Positions 56,335 to 64,000 of a stretch of DNA of 64,000 bases are shown here, one piece after another. Origin of the DNA: Pseudomonas sp. GM79. GTDB lineage: Bacteria; Pseudomonadota; Gammaproteobacteria; Pseudomonadales; Pseudomonadaceae. The first letter of the stretch is position 1; each line of letters starts with the position of its first letter. The notes under the pieces were generated by a model that was not told the DNA's origin, ran no database searches, and saw nothing but the letters and a program-made list of their open reading frames with translations. The translations under genes were made by a program, and so were the position numbers. Where the stretch lies: positions 103,193 through 167,192 of the forward strand of contig NZ_AKJE01000026.1 of the NCBI RefSeq assembly GCF_000282495.1, read 5' to 3'.

Positions 56335-56892
56335 ATGTTCCGCCGTCTCGCTTTACTGGCCATGGCCGCGCTGCTCACTGCCTGCGCTGCCAACCAGGTC
56401 AATCATGACTTCGATGCCAGCCGCGACTTTGCCGCCTATCGTAGCTGGAGCTGGAAAGAGCCCGCCGTGCAATACCGCCCCGATGATCCACGGATCATGA
56501 GTGACCTGACCGAACAACGCATCCGCCAGTCCGTTGCCGATCAGCTGGATCAGCGCGGCTTGCGTCCGGCCGCCGCCGGCGCCAGTCCGGATCTGAGGGT
56601 GCAGGCCTACCTGATCGTCGAAGATCGTCAGCAGCAGGTGACCACTCACTATGGCGGTGGTTATGGTGGCCCATGGTACGGCTACTGGGGTGGGCCGATG
56701 TACAACGAAACGCGCAACATCAGCTACAAGGTGGCGACCATTCAGATCGACCTGCTCGATGGCAAGGACGGCAAACTGGTGTGGCGCGGCAGCGACGAGC
56801 AGACGCTTAGTCGCACACCGAACCCGCAGGATCGTAGCAATAAAATCCACGAGACGGTCGGGCGGATATTGGCGAACTATCCACCGCGTTAA
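56335..56892 (+). CDS. DUF4136 lipoprotein (second copy)
   Basis: 185 residues. Lipobox LTAC (C17) after LALLAMAALLTAC. The DUF4136 domain shows [40 protein letters not shown] and a shorter Gly/Trp insert (YGGGYGGPWYGYWGGP). Start ATG 56335 has CGGAGA 8 bases upstream. It is a tandem relative of the gene at 55664, 53 bases downstream, and likely cotranscribed. Function unknown. Confidence 0.88.
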   Translation: MFRRLALLAMAALLTACAANQVNHDFDASRDFAAYRSWSWKEPAVQYRPDDPRIMSDLTEQRIRQSVADQLDQRGLRPAAAGASPDLRVQAYLIVEDRQQQVTTHYGGGYGGPWYGYWGGPMYNETRNISYKVATIQIDLLDGKDGKLVWRGSDEQTLSRTPNPQDRSNKIHETVGRILANYPPR

Positions 56893-56930
56893 ACCTTGAA
56901 CTAACCAACACCACGGATCCATTGTGGGAG

Positions 56931-57013
56931 CGGGCTTGCTCGCGAAAGCGGAGTGTCAGACGACATCAATGCCGACTGAAAGACCGCCTTCGCGAGCAAG
57001 CCCGCTCCCACAT
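56931..57013. repeat. REPIN before tadG
   Basis: ATTGTGGGAGCGGGCTTGCT and its inverted copy, same family as 341-431. It lies past the end of the second lipoprotein gene. Confidence 0.9.
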
Positions 57014-57143
57014 AAACCCATTCCGACATTGAGTTTTTGTTGTCTTGGATGGCGAGTTGCCAGCAATCTGGCCAACCCTTGTCTACACTGCTTCTCACCA
57101 ATGGAGGTAACCCTCGGCGGTGTGCCGGCAAAGGAGTGCGCCC

Positions 57144-59126
57144 TTGTCTCCCTGCTTGCAGTTTCGTAGCCCGGCCCGGCAACGGGGAGCGATCGGTTTG
57201 ATGGCAGTGCTGACCCTGGGCATGGCCTTGGTGTTCTTGCTGGTCGTGGTCGATAGCGGCCGCCTGTACCTGGAAAAACGCAGCTTGCAACGGGTGGCGG
57301 ATATGGCCGCGCTGGAGGCTGCCACGCGTAACGGTGATTGCGCCGTGGGTGCCACCGCTACCGCCTATGCCACCGCCAGTGCAAACCGCAACGACTTCTC
57401 CCTTCCTGACTCCACCCACAGCTTGGCGGTAGCCTGTGGCACCTTGAGTCTGGACGCCAATAATCTTCGGGTTTTTACGGCTGATCCGAGCAGCAGCGAA
57501 GCCATTCGGGTGAGCGTCAGCCGTTCGATCCAGCAAAGTGTCGCCGGCGGCATCGGCGCCCTGTTCGGCGGTCCTCCAGCCGGTGCGACCCTCAACCTGA
57601 CCGCGACCGCCGTCGCAGCGTTGCCACCTCCGCTGGCATCGCTGACCATTCGCAGTACGGTGCTGAGTATCGATGCCAGCAAGTCGGCCACGCTCAATGG
57701 ACTTTTCGCTGGTTTGTTGGGCGGCAATCTGAACCTCTCCGTGGCGGGTTGGGAGGGGTTGCTGAACACCAACATCAGCCTGCTCGGTTACCTCGATCGA
57801 TTAAAGGTCGACCTGGGCCTCAACGCCGCCGGGTATAGCCAGGTGTTGGGCACTTCGGTGGCCGTCAGCCAGCTGATCCAGACGGCCGTCAATGTGCTGG
57901 ACCCCGGCGGCACGCTCGGCGCGACGGCGACCATCGTCGGTCTGCAAGCACTCAAGGTTGCCGCAGGCTCCACGACCGTGGTGCTGGGCAATTTGTTGCA
58001 CGTCGAGAATGGCATCAACATGTCGGCGTTCGCGACTAACGTGAGCGTGTTCAACCTGATCGAAGGCATCGTGCAACTGGCCAACAAGAAAAACGGTCTG
58101 GTGGCGACGCTGCCGATCAATCTGGCGGGGCTGGCGCAAATCACGGCTCGAGTGCAGGTCCTGGAGCCGCCGCAACTCTCGGCAATCGGCAATCCGAAAA
58201 ACGCGGCGCTGGATCCACTGGGACCCAATCGGATCTACGTGAGAACCGCGCAGGTTCGCACATTGCTGTCGATCGACTTGCCGGCACTCGACGCCATCGT
58301 GGCGCTGGTCAATGCGGTAACCGATCTGGCAGGACCGCTGACCAACACCCTCAACGCCTTGCTCAATCTCAACCTGGTGGCGGTGCTCAATTCACTGACG
58401 TGTGCCTTGGGCGTGCCCTGCCAGACACCCGACATCAAGTTGTTGCCGGGGCCAATACGGCTCGACGTGGCGCTGGAGGTCGCCAGCGCCAGCAGTTACG
58501 TCACGGCCTACAGCTGCGTCAGTAACACCAACAAAACCCTGACCACCAACACCAGTACATCGCTGGTGAACCTGAAAATCGGCCGGATCGATGCGGCCAG
58601 TATGTTCGGCAGCAACACCACGCCGCCAGCGGTCACGGTGCAGCCGTTGAAGGTGATCGATATCGGGATCAAAACCTGTCGCAGGCTGCTGTTCTTGCCC
58701 ATCACCTGCGATCCGCGTGTGCCCGGCGTCGGTGGCGGCATCGATATCGTGGCCGACACCAGCGTGGCGGCGAACGCCAACATTTCCCACGTCTACTCTG
58801 CACCACCCGCCAGCAGCCTGCCGGAAATCAATCAGCCACCGTTCTACTACTCGTTCACCACCGGCAGCATCGTCAGCAGTCTGCTCAATACCCCGCTTAA
58901 TATTCACGTGGACATGTATGGCCCGTCGGGCAGTCTCGTCAGCGGTCTGGGGACGATCCTGAGCAGCGTCACTACCTTGCTGGTCAGCGCGATCAACAGC
59001 GTGCTTAGCCCGTTGCTCGACAGCTTGATCAACACCTTGCTGTTAAGCCTGGGGATCGACTTGAACAAGGTCGACGTCGGCGCCAATCTCAGTTGTCATT
59101 CGGGGCGTGCGACGCTGGTGATCTGA
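57144..59126 (+). CDS. tadG: TadG-like Flp pilus assembly protein
   Basis: 660 residues. N-terminus RQRGAIGLMAVLTLGMALVFLLVVVDSGRLY with the QRG-A pattern and one membrane helix, then LEKRSLQRVADMAALEAA, which marks TadG/TadE-type pseudopilin-like proteins of the Tad pilus. The remaining 600 residues form a large extracytoplasmic domain rich in Leu, Asn, Thr and Val (many NLNLN-type stretches). I choose TTG 57144, which has AAGGAG with 7-base spacing; GTG 57120 would add 8 residues with a poor ribosome site. Overlaps the convergent pprA gene by 31 bases. Comparable to PA4297 of P. aeruginosa. Confidence 0.82.
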   Translation: MSPCLQFRSPARQRGAIGLMAVLTLGMALVFLLVVVDSGRLYLEKRSLQRVADMAALEAATRNGDCAVGATATAYATASANRNDFSLPDSTHSLAVACGTLSLDANNLRVFTADPSSSEAIRVSVSRSIQQSVAGGIGALFGGPPAGATLNLTATAVAALPPPLASLTIRSTVLSIDASKSATLNGLFAGLLGGNLNLSVAGWEGLLNTNISLLGYLDRLKVDLGLNAAGYSQVLGTSVAVSQLIQTAVNVLDPGGTLGATATIVGLQALKVAAGSTTVVLGNLLHVENGINMSAFATNVSVFNLIEGIVQLANKKNGLVATLPINLAGLAQITARVQVLEPPQLSAIGNPKNAALDPLGPNRIYVRTAQVRTLLSIDLPALDAIVALVNAVTDLAGPLTNTLNALLNLNLVAVLNSLTCALGVPCQTPDIKLLPGPIRLDVALEVASASSYVTAYSCVSNTNKTLTTNTSTSLVNLKIGRIDAASMFGSNTTPPAVTVQPLKVIDIGIKTCRRLLFLPITCDPRVPGVGGGIDIVADTSVAANANISHVYSAPPASSLPEINQPPFYYSFTTGSIVSSLLNTPLNIHVDMYGPSGSLVSGLGTILSSVTTLLVSAINSVLSPLLDSLINTLLLSLGIDLNKVDVGANLSCHSGRATLVI

Positions 59127-61873
59127 TCGTCTGTGGCAATCGGCAACTCGATACAAAACCGCGCGCCCTCGGTCGAGTTTCTTACAGTCAAATGACCGCC
59201 CATGTTTGCGACGATGCCGTAACTCACCGACAACCCGAGCCCGGTGCCAATGCCCACCGGTTTGGTGGTGAAGAACGGTTCGAAAATCCGCTCCAGCAGT
59301 CGTGGATCGATGCCGCCGCCGTTGTCCTCGACCCACAGTCGCACCGAGTATTCATCGCGTTCGGCATACACCGAAATCCACGGTTTGAACTCCCGGTCGG
59401 CCTCGCGCTTGCCCAATAATGCATCCCGCGCATTGACCATCAGATTGATCAGCACCTGTTCCAGCTGATCGACGTAACCGCGCACCTGCACCTCGAACCC
59501 GGTCTCGCTGACCCGCAGTTCGACGCCTTTGCCACGCATGCCTTCAGACAGCAGAGACAGCGTGCCCTCGATGGCTTGAGCCGGATTGAACGGGTGTTGC
59601 TCGATCTCCGAACGCCGACCGAATACCCGCATGTGATCCACCACCCGCGCGGCACGCTGGACTTGTGCGTCGATGCGGTTGAGCTTGTCGGTCAGGTAGT
59701 CGATTTGCGCATCACCATTGCTCAGACGCTTGAGCAGATTGACGATGGCCATGCGCATCACGTTCAGTGGCTGGTTGATTTCATGGGCCAGCCCGGTGGC
59801 CATTTCTCCGAGGGTGGCCATTTTCGCGCTCTGGGTGAGCTGTTGCTGGGCACGCCGGACTTCGGTGTTGTCGCGGCCCACGGCTTGTATCTCAAGCAAG
59901 CGACCCTGCTCGTCGAACACACCGCGATCCGACCAGACCCACCAGGCGTGTTCCCGTCCCGGCAGTTGCAGGTTGATTTCCGCGGTACTGACCGGGAACT
60001 CCGGGCTCAGGTGACTGAGCCGCTGGAGGAATGCTTCGCGCTGTTCCGGCGACATCCAGCTGCCCAGGTTCACCCCCGGCAGCTTCTCGGGCTGGCATTC
60101 CAGGTAGGTCGCCAGCGGGCGGTTGCCAAAGGTCAACGTCAGGTCTGGAAGATAGCGACAAATCATCGCCGGGGAATCTTCCACCAGGATCCGATAGCGC
60201 TCTTCACTCTGTTTTACTTGCTCGGCGGCCAGGGTCGCCTCGGTGACATCCAGCCACAGCCCCACGGCTTCCACTGGCAGCCCGAGGTCGTCGCGCAGCA
60301 GTTTGGCTTCGTCGAGCAGCCAGTGGTAATCGCCGCGACTGTCGCGTAGCCGATAACGGGCACGCACCGAACCTTCGCGCAACAGTTGCCGGGTGCGCTC
60401 GAAATAACCGTCACGGTCCTCGGGGTGGACCCGTTCCACCAGCGCGCCGGCGGCACAATCGGCGAGCGACCAACCGAGTAGCGGCAACAGGCTGTCGCTG
60501 AAAAATGTCGGTTGCAGCGCACCTTCGACATAGCGCTGCACGTAGATCACCGCCGGTGAACTGGCAATCAGATTGTTCAGCCGGGCATGGGCGGCAGCGG
60601 CGTTCTGCTCCTGATTTTTGATGTCGCTGATGTCGAGCATGAAACCCACCAGCCGCCGGTTTCTGCCTATGCCCAGGGCCTGACCTTGCAGTCGATACCA
60701 GATCGGCGTTTGTGCCGCGTCGGGGCGATGCAGGCGTACGCACAGCAGCAACGGCGCGCCTTCATCCTGCAAGGTTTGCAGGCGAATCGTCAGCTCTTCA
60801 CGGTCGGCGGGGTGGATCTGTTCGAGCCAGTCGTGCAGCGGCAAACGCGTGCTCGCAAGGTTAAGCATGCTTGCCAGCGACGGCGCCAATTGCACCTCGG
60901 CGGTGTCGCTGAAGACCTCCCACCAGCCGGTGCCGAGCAAGGCTTGCAGAGACTCCAGCCGCTCCAGTTGCAGATGGTGCTGATGCTCGCGCAAGCGCTC
61001 AAGCAGCGGGCCGGCCAGGGCGGCGGTGAGTTGCAACCAGTCGCGTTCGCTCAGGTCCGGGGCACGCTGTTGCACCGGGTAGAAACCACAGAGCAGCCAG
61101 GCCACCACGCCCTGGGCATTGTGGTAAGGCACCGCGAACCCTTCGGCATTGCCGAAGATGCCTTGCAGGCGCGGGTGTTCGCTGGGAATCAGCGGCTGAG
61201 GGACGGAGCCATTCAAACTGTCGAGACCGGTACCCAGGCGTTGGTCGATGTCCCACAACAGTGGCGCATCGAAGGCCGCGTAATGCTGGTGAATCAGCCA
61301 ACCCTCGGCCTGTTCATCGAGCAAGGCCATGGCGATGCACGGGATCTGAAAACGCTGGGCCAGACCTTGCAGTTGCTCCGCCAGCACCTCGGGCAAGCGC
61401 GTCAGGCTGCACAGGCGCAACTGTTCGCTGACCTGCGCCGCGAGCAACTGGCATTGTTCACGGCTGCGCGCTTGTCGGCGTTCGAGCAGCAGGTCGCCAA
61501 TGTCGATCAACTGCAACAGCCAGTTTTCGCCCAACGGCTGCACCCAGCCACGCAGATGCAGCGGTTGTTCGCCGAGGCTGAAGAAATCCAGGTCCAGGCT
61601 TTGTCCCTGCCACTCGGCGGGCGCGCCTTCGACCGACAGGCCGCTATGGGGCATGAGGTAATCGAGCAGATGCGGTGCCTGCGCGCCGGGCATTTGTTGC
61701 GCCAGCAGATGCCGCAGCGGGCCGGTCAGCTGAGTCACTCGGCCTTCGTCATCCAGATGCAGCTGCAAACCGACACGTTGCACGCTCGGAGGGCTCGCAG
61801 GGTCAGCACTGATCGAGGGCTGCTGCGGTTGGCGATTGAGCAGGCGCCCGAAGAGCTTGTCCCCGGAACTCAA
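59096..61873 (-). CDS. pprA: Sensor histidine kinase PprA
   Basis: 925 residues, soluble, no clear membrane helix. Order: N-terminal PAS-like part, GAF-like domain (about 140-290), several PAS domains (about 300-650) and a kinase core with GLAHEINQPLNVMRMAIVNL (phospho-His), NLMVNARDALL and VEDNGGGIDPRLLERIFEPFF plus GTGLGLSVSYGIV. The context (tadF, fppA, pprB) matches pprA (PA4293), whose partner PprB controls Tad pili, adhesins and biofilm in P. aeruginosa. Start overlaps the tadF stop by four bases (ATGA), so tadF-pprA is one operon. Confidence 0.9.
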   Translation of the reverse strand: MSSGDKLFGRLLNRQPQQPSISADPASPPSVQRVGLQLHLDDEGRVTQLTGPLRHLLAQQMPGAQAPHLLDYLMPHSGLSVEGAPAEWQGQSLDLDFFSLGEQPLHLRGWVQPLGENWLLQLIDIGDLLLERRQARSREQCQLLAAQVSEQLRLCSLTRLPEVLAEQLQGLAQRFQIPCIAMALLDEQAEGWLIHQHYAAFDAPLLWDIDQRLGTGLDSLNGSVPQPLIPSEHPRLQGIFGNAEGFAVPYHNAQGVVAWLLCGFYPVQQRAPDLSERDWLQLTAALAGPLLERLREHQHHLQLERLESLQALLGTGWWEVFSDTAEVQLAPSLASMLNLASTRLPLHDWLEQIHPADREELTIRLQTLQDEGAPLLLCVRLHRPDAAQTPIWYRLQGQALGIGRNRRLVGFMLDISDIKNQEQNAAAAHARLNNLIASSPAVIYVQRYVEGALQPTFFSDSLLPLLGWSLADCAAGALVERVHPEDRDGYFERTRQLLREGSVRARYRLRDSRGDYHWLLDEAKLLRDDLGLPVEAVGLWLDVTEATLAAEQVKQSEERYRILVEDSPAMICRYLPDLTLTFGNRPLATYLECQPEKLPGVNLGSWMSPEQREAFLQRLSHLSPEFPVSTAEINLQLPGREHAWWVWSDRGVFDEQGRLLEIQAVGRDNTEVRRAQQQLTQSAKMATLGEMATGLAHEINQPLNVMRMAIVNLLKRLSNGDAQIDYLTDKLNRIDAQVQRAARVVDHMRVFGRRSEIEQHPFNPAQAIEGTLSLLSEGMRGKGVELRVSETGFEVQVRGYVDQLEQVLINLMVNARDALLGKREADREFKPWISVYAERDEYSVRLWVEDNGGGIDPRLLERIFEPFFTTKPVGIGTGLGLSVSYGIVANMGGHLTVRNSTEGARFCIELPIATDDQITSVARPE

Positions 61874-62310
61874 AATTGCAGGCTCGAGCGGGCGGTAAGG
61901 GTCGCCGGCAGATTGGGCACCGAGCCGATCCCCGGCAGCACCAGGAACGGCAGCACCTGATTCAGTTTACTAGTGGGGTAATTGATGGTGACCGTCAGCA
62001 CGCCACCGATATAGGTGGCACTGGCGTCGGTGGCCACATTGAAGTTCAGCGCGGCAGGAATCCAGGCCAGCTGCCGGGTCAGTTCAGTGGTCGCTATGTT
62101 TCTGACGGCAGTGTCGTAATTGGCGGTGCTCGGGTCCAGCGCCACACTGCGGCGCACCGCTTCGGCCGTCGATTGATTGAACGATTGCATCAGCAACAGC
62201 GGCAGGCTGTAACTGACCAGACCATAAAACACGGCGAAAAAGATGATGAACACCAAGGCGAATTCAATCGCCACGGCACCTTTTTGTTTGCGGGGGAGGC
62301 CTGTTTTCAT
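61870..62310 (-). CDS. tadF: TadF/TadE-like pilus assembly protein
   Basis: 146 residues. Short basic start, then KQKGAVAIEFALVFIIFFAVFYGLVSYSLPLLL, the TadE-like motif (KGAVAIEFAL) with one membrane helix, followed by a periplasmic domain with NQSTAEAVRRSVAL. TadE/F proteins are minor pseudopilins of the Tad pilus, cleaved before the AIEF-type segment. Start set at ATG 62310 for the short N-terminus typical of the family; ATG 62331 and GTG 62334 are in frame and possible. Divergent from fppA. Confidence 0.85.
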   Translation of the reverse strand: MKTGLPRKQKGAVAIEFALVFIIFFAVFYGLVSYSLPLLLMQSFNQSTAEAVRRSVALDPSTANYDTAVRNIATTELTRQLAWIPAALNFNVATDASATYIGGVLTVTINYPTSKLNQVLPFLVLPGIGSVPNLPATLTARSSLQF

Positions 62311-62385
62311 GAGTGCGTCTACCCTGACCATCACGACGTAGTATCAGCATAGAATCATTCAGCCAAAACGGACGTTTATTACCGG

Positions 62386-62856
62386 ATGCAGAACTTTGTC
62401 CTACTTATCTGGCTGACGCTCTGCGCAGCACAGGATGTCCGAGAGCGGCACATCGCCAATGGCCTGACCCTTGGCGTGGGTGTATTGGCGCTGACGTATC
62501 TGTTGTGGACGGGTACCACATGGTTGGGGGCCGAGGCGGTGCAGGGTGGCTGGGCTTTGTTGTTGGCACTGGCCTTCACCTTGCCCGGTTATGCATTGAA
62601 ACGTCTTGGGGCGGGCGACGTGAAACTGATGGCGACGCTAGGGCTTGCGACGGACGGTATGCACCTGCTCGGCGGCTTCATCGGCGCCGGATTGGCCAGT
62701 GCATTCTGGCTGCTGTTGGCGCCAAGACTCTGGCTGTATATGGGGCAGGGGCTTAGGGATCGACTTCGTTACCTGGGACCAGGAACTTCAAAAAAACAGC
62801 CCTTTGCGCCGTTCGTATTGGTGGGCATGTTGCTTACTCTGGTCTGGCTGCATTAG
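62386..62856 (+). CDS. fppA: Flp prepilin peptidase FppA
   Basis: 156 residues with about five membrane helices. Aspartic prepilin peptidase (A24 family): first catalytic Asp in AAQDVRERHIANGLTL, second in the GAGDVKLMATLGLA motif near residue 75. It lacks the N-methylating half of PilD, as expected for the short Flp peptidases (PA4295 type). It should cleave the Flp pilin and the TadE/F pseudopilins. Start ATG 62386; divergent from tadF with a 75-base gap that must hold both promoters. Confidence 0.92.
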   Translation: MQNFVLLIWLTLCAAQDVRERHIANGLTLGVGVLALTYLLWTGTTWLGAEAVQGGWALLLALAFTLPGYALKRLGAGDVKLMATLGLATDGMHLLGGFIGAGLASAFWLLLAPRLWLYMGQGLRDRLRYLGPGTSKKQPFAPFVLVGMLLTLVWLH

Positions 62857-62969
62857 TCGCCGGGCAATACTCGTTCTATGTACATAGTTGGAAAGTGCGT
62901 CTACTTTCAAAACAGTTGTTGTACAGCCTTCGGAAGTGGGTACAGGAACGATCAAGCCTGGAGTGACAC

Positions 62970-63758
62970 GTGAACAAGCGTATCTCGGCAATAAAAGTCC
63001 TTGTGGTCGATGACGAACCATTGGTTGTCGAAGAACTGTGCGAGTTCATCGAGCGCAATGGTTATCGCTGTGTTCCTTGTCAGTCCGGCAAGCAGGCGAT
63101 CGAGCGTTTCACTGAATACGAGGATATCGGCCTGGTGCTCTGTGATTTGCAGATGCCTGACATGGATGGCATTCAACTCGTCCAGGCACTGCAACAGTTG
63201 TCCGGCAAACACCGGGCATTCGAGGCGATCATGCTCACCGGTCGCGCCGACAAGCAGGACGTGATCAAGGCCTTGCGCGCCGGGTTCGCTGACTACTATC
63301 AGAAACCGATTGATCTGGATGAGTTGCTCGAAGGTTTGCAGCGCCAGGAAGTGGTCTTGCAAGAGCGGCAGAAAAACCTGCAGTTGGGGCATTTGAGTCA
63401 AAAGCTGCAGTACCTTTGTGAGTCGATCGACGAGTTGTATCAGGATCTGGACAAGGTTCGTCGGGGGCCGTCCTCTGTGCCTTTGTCGGATTCGGCTGGC
63501 GGTGCATTCAGTGAGGCGGAGCGGGTGGAGATGCCGGCGGTTTTCAATCAGCTGTCGCCGCGGCAGCTGGAGGTGGCGCGGTTGGTGGGCAAGGGGCAGA
63601 CCAATTATCAGATTGCCTGTGAGTTGGGGATTACCGAGAACACGGTGAAGCTTTATGTGTCGCAGGTGTTGCGGTTGACGCATATGCATAATCGCACGCA
63701 AGTGGCGTTGGCGTTGTCGCCTGGTAATGCTGGTGTGCGGCGGCTTACTGCGCACTGA
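62970..63758 (+). CDS. pprB: Response regulator PprB
   Basis: 262 residues. Receiver domain at 1-125 (KVLVVDDEPLVVEELCEF, phospho-Asp in LVLCDLQMPDMDG, then TGRADK and the lysine of YQKPID), a coiled linker, and a LuxR-type helix-turn-helix at about 195-255 (LSPRQLEVARLVGKGQTNYQIA, GITENTVKLYVSQVL). Start is GTG 62970 with GGAG 6 bases upstream. Partner of PprA; in P. aeruginosa it turns on flp-tad, cupE, bapA and fap. The 113-base gap after fppA probably has its own promoter. Confidence 0.92.
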   Translation: MNKRISAIKVLVVDDEPLVVEELCEFIERNGYRCVPCQSGKQAIERFTEYEDIGLVLCDLQMPDMDGIQLVQALQQLSGKHRAFEAIMLTGRADKQDVIKALRAGFADYYQKPIDLDELLEGLQRQEVVLQERQKNLQLGHLSQKLQYLCESIDELYQDLDKVRRGPSSVPLSDSAGGAFSEAERVEMPAVFNQLSPRQLEVARLVGKGQTNYQIACELGITENTVKLYVSQVLRLTHMHNRTQVALALSPGNAGVRRLTAH

Positions 63759-63837
63759 GTTTTTTTGGAGGCTGCAATCTTTTGATCTTGGCGGCCTTAT
63801 AGCCGACCAATCTTTCTCTGATATACACCGTTCAACT

Positions 63838-63870
63838 GTGGGAGCGGGCTTGCTCGCGAAGGCGGCCTGA
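63838..63870. repeat. Lone REP element
   Basis: TGTGGGAGCGGGCTTGCTCG, without an inverted partner in the following 130 bases. It belongs to the same family as the REPINs at 341 and 27680, as a single copy or decayed pair. Confidence 0.8.
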
Positions 63871-63914
63871 CAGCCGACCTGTATTTTGTTGACTGAGTAC
63901 ATATCCGTTGCTGC

Positions 63915-64000
63915 GGTAACGGCGGCTTATGGTTTCGCCCTTACGGCGAGTCCCTTTTGGCAAACGCCCCAAAAGGAACCAAAAGGTCTCGCCCCAAGCG
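63915..64000. other. Palindromic sequence at the right edge
   Basis: The stretch contains CCTTTTGG and its exact inverse CCAAAAGG (63953-63960 and 63969-63976) and a further ACCAAAAGG copy. I have a general recollection of similar non-coding sequence recurring in Pseudomonas genomes, but no gene or named element can be assigned, and the window ends here. Confidence 0.4.

Noticed and set aside
341..63870. Regularly recurring short repeats as a CRISPR array
   Set aside because: The repeats are inverted pairs scattered over 60 kb between genes, not direct repeats with equal spacers, and no cas genes are present.

Overview
The window looks like a chromosomal segment of a Pseudomonas of the P. 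fluorescens group. The support is gene order and protein family rather than any database search: retS-purD-purH-fis-dusB, then prmA, accC-accB, aroQ, dsbD, ctpL, gcbA, and further on a DUF2333 gene, a Nudix gene, an SUI1-type gene and speA, follow the order known from P. aeruginosa PAO1 (about PA4856 down to PA4839). The gaps carry the short inverted REP/REPIN repeats typical of P. fluorescens relatives (motifs around GTGGGAGCGGGCTTGCTCGC and GTAGGAGCTGCCGAAGGCTG). No rRNA, tRNA, CRISPR array, transposase, integrase or prophage was seen.

Layout. 1-4.6 kb: a copper locus on the minus strand (PepSY membrane protein, OprC-type TonB receptor, two DUF2946 proteins, a PCu(A)C copper chaperone) and a small antitoxin-like orphan. 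4.8-13.3 kb: two divergent cobalamin (corrin ring) operons, cobK-cbiD-cobL leftward and cobG-cobH-cobI-cobJ rightward, with an unrelated small gene (8105-8761) between them. 13.3-23.4 kb: an accessory island with a 7.1-kb gene for a giant toxin-like protein (TcdA/TcdB-type glycosyltransferase, YopT/C58-like cysteine protease triad, hydrophobic pore-type segment, long C-terminal region), a MarC gene, and two small genes related to the one at 8105. 23.4-37.6 kb: conserved housekeeping block starting with retS. 37.7-38.7 kb: a small polymorphic toxin module (toxin type 44, membrane partner, tiny overlapping peptide). 38.7-42.4 kb: chemoreceptor and diguanylate cyclase. 42.7-45.5 kb: an orphan type VI secretion Hcp operon. 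45.7-50.1 kb: DUF2333, Nudix, SUI1, speA. 50.3-52.5 kb: short VgrG plus DUF4123 adaptor. 52.5-56.9 kb: MATE pump, small membrane protein, MazG-like enzyme, cmoM, two DUF4136 lipoproteins. 57.1-63.8 kb: tadG, pprA, tadF, fppA and pprB of the Flp/Tad pilus and Ppr regulatory system. The right edge holds a lone REP and an unexplained palindromic stretch.

How it fits together. The core genes cover purine, fatty acid, shikimate, cobalamin and polyamine synthesis, tRNA and ribosomal protein modification, and disulfide metabolism. Laid over this are regulators of the sessile/virulent switch (RetS, GcbA, PprA/PprB) and several antagonism or virulence modules. The most unusual part is the glycosyltransferase-protease toxin with a three-member family of unrecognised small proteins around it. 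Its ribosome binding site matches an Rsm (ANGGA) motif, which would fit control by the Gac/Rsm pathway that RetS feeds into; that link is inference.
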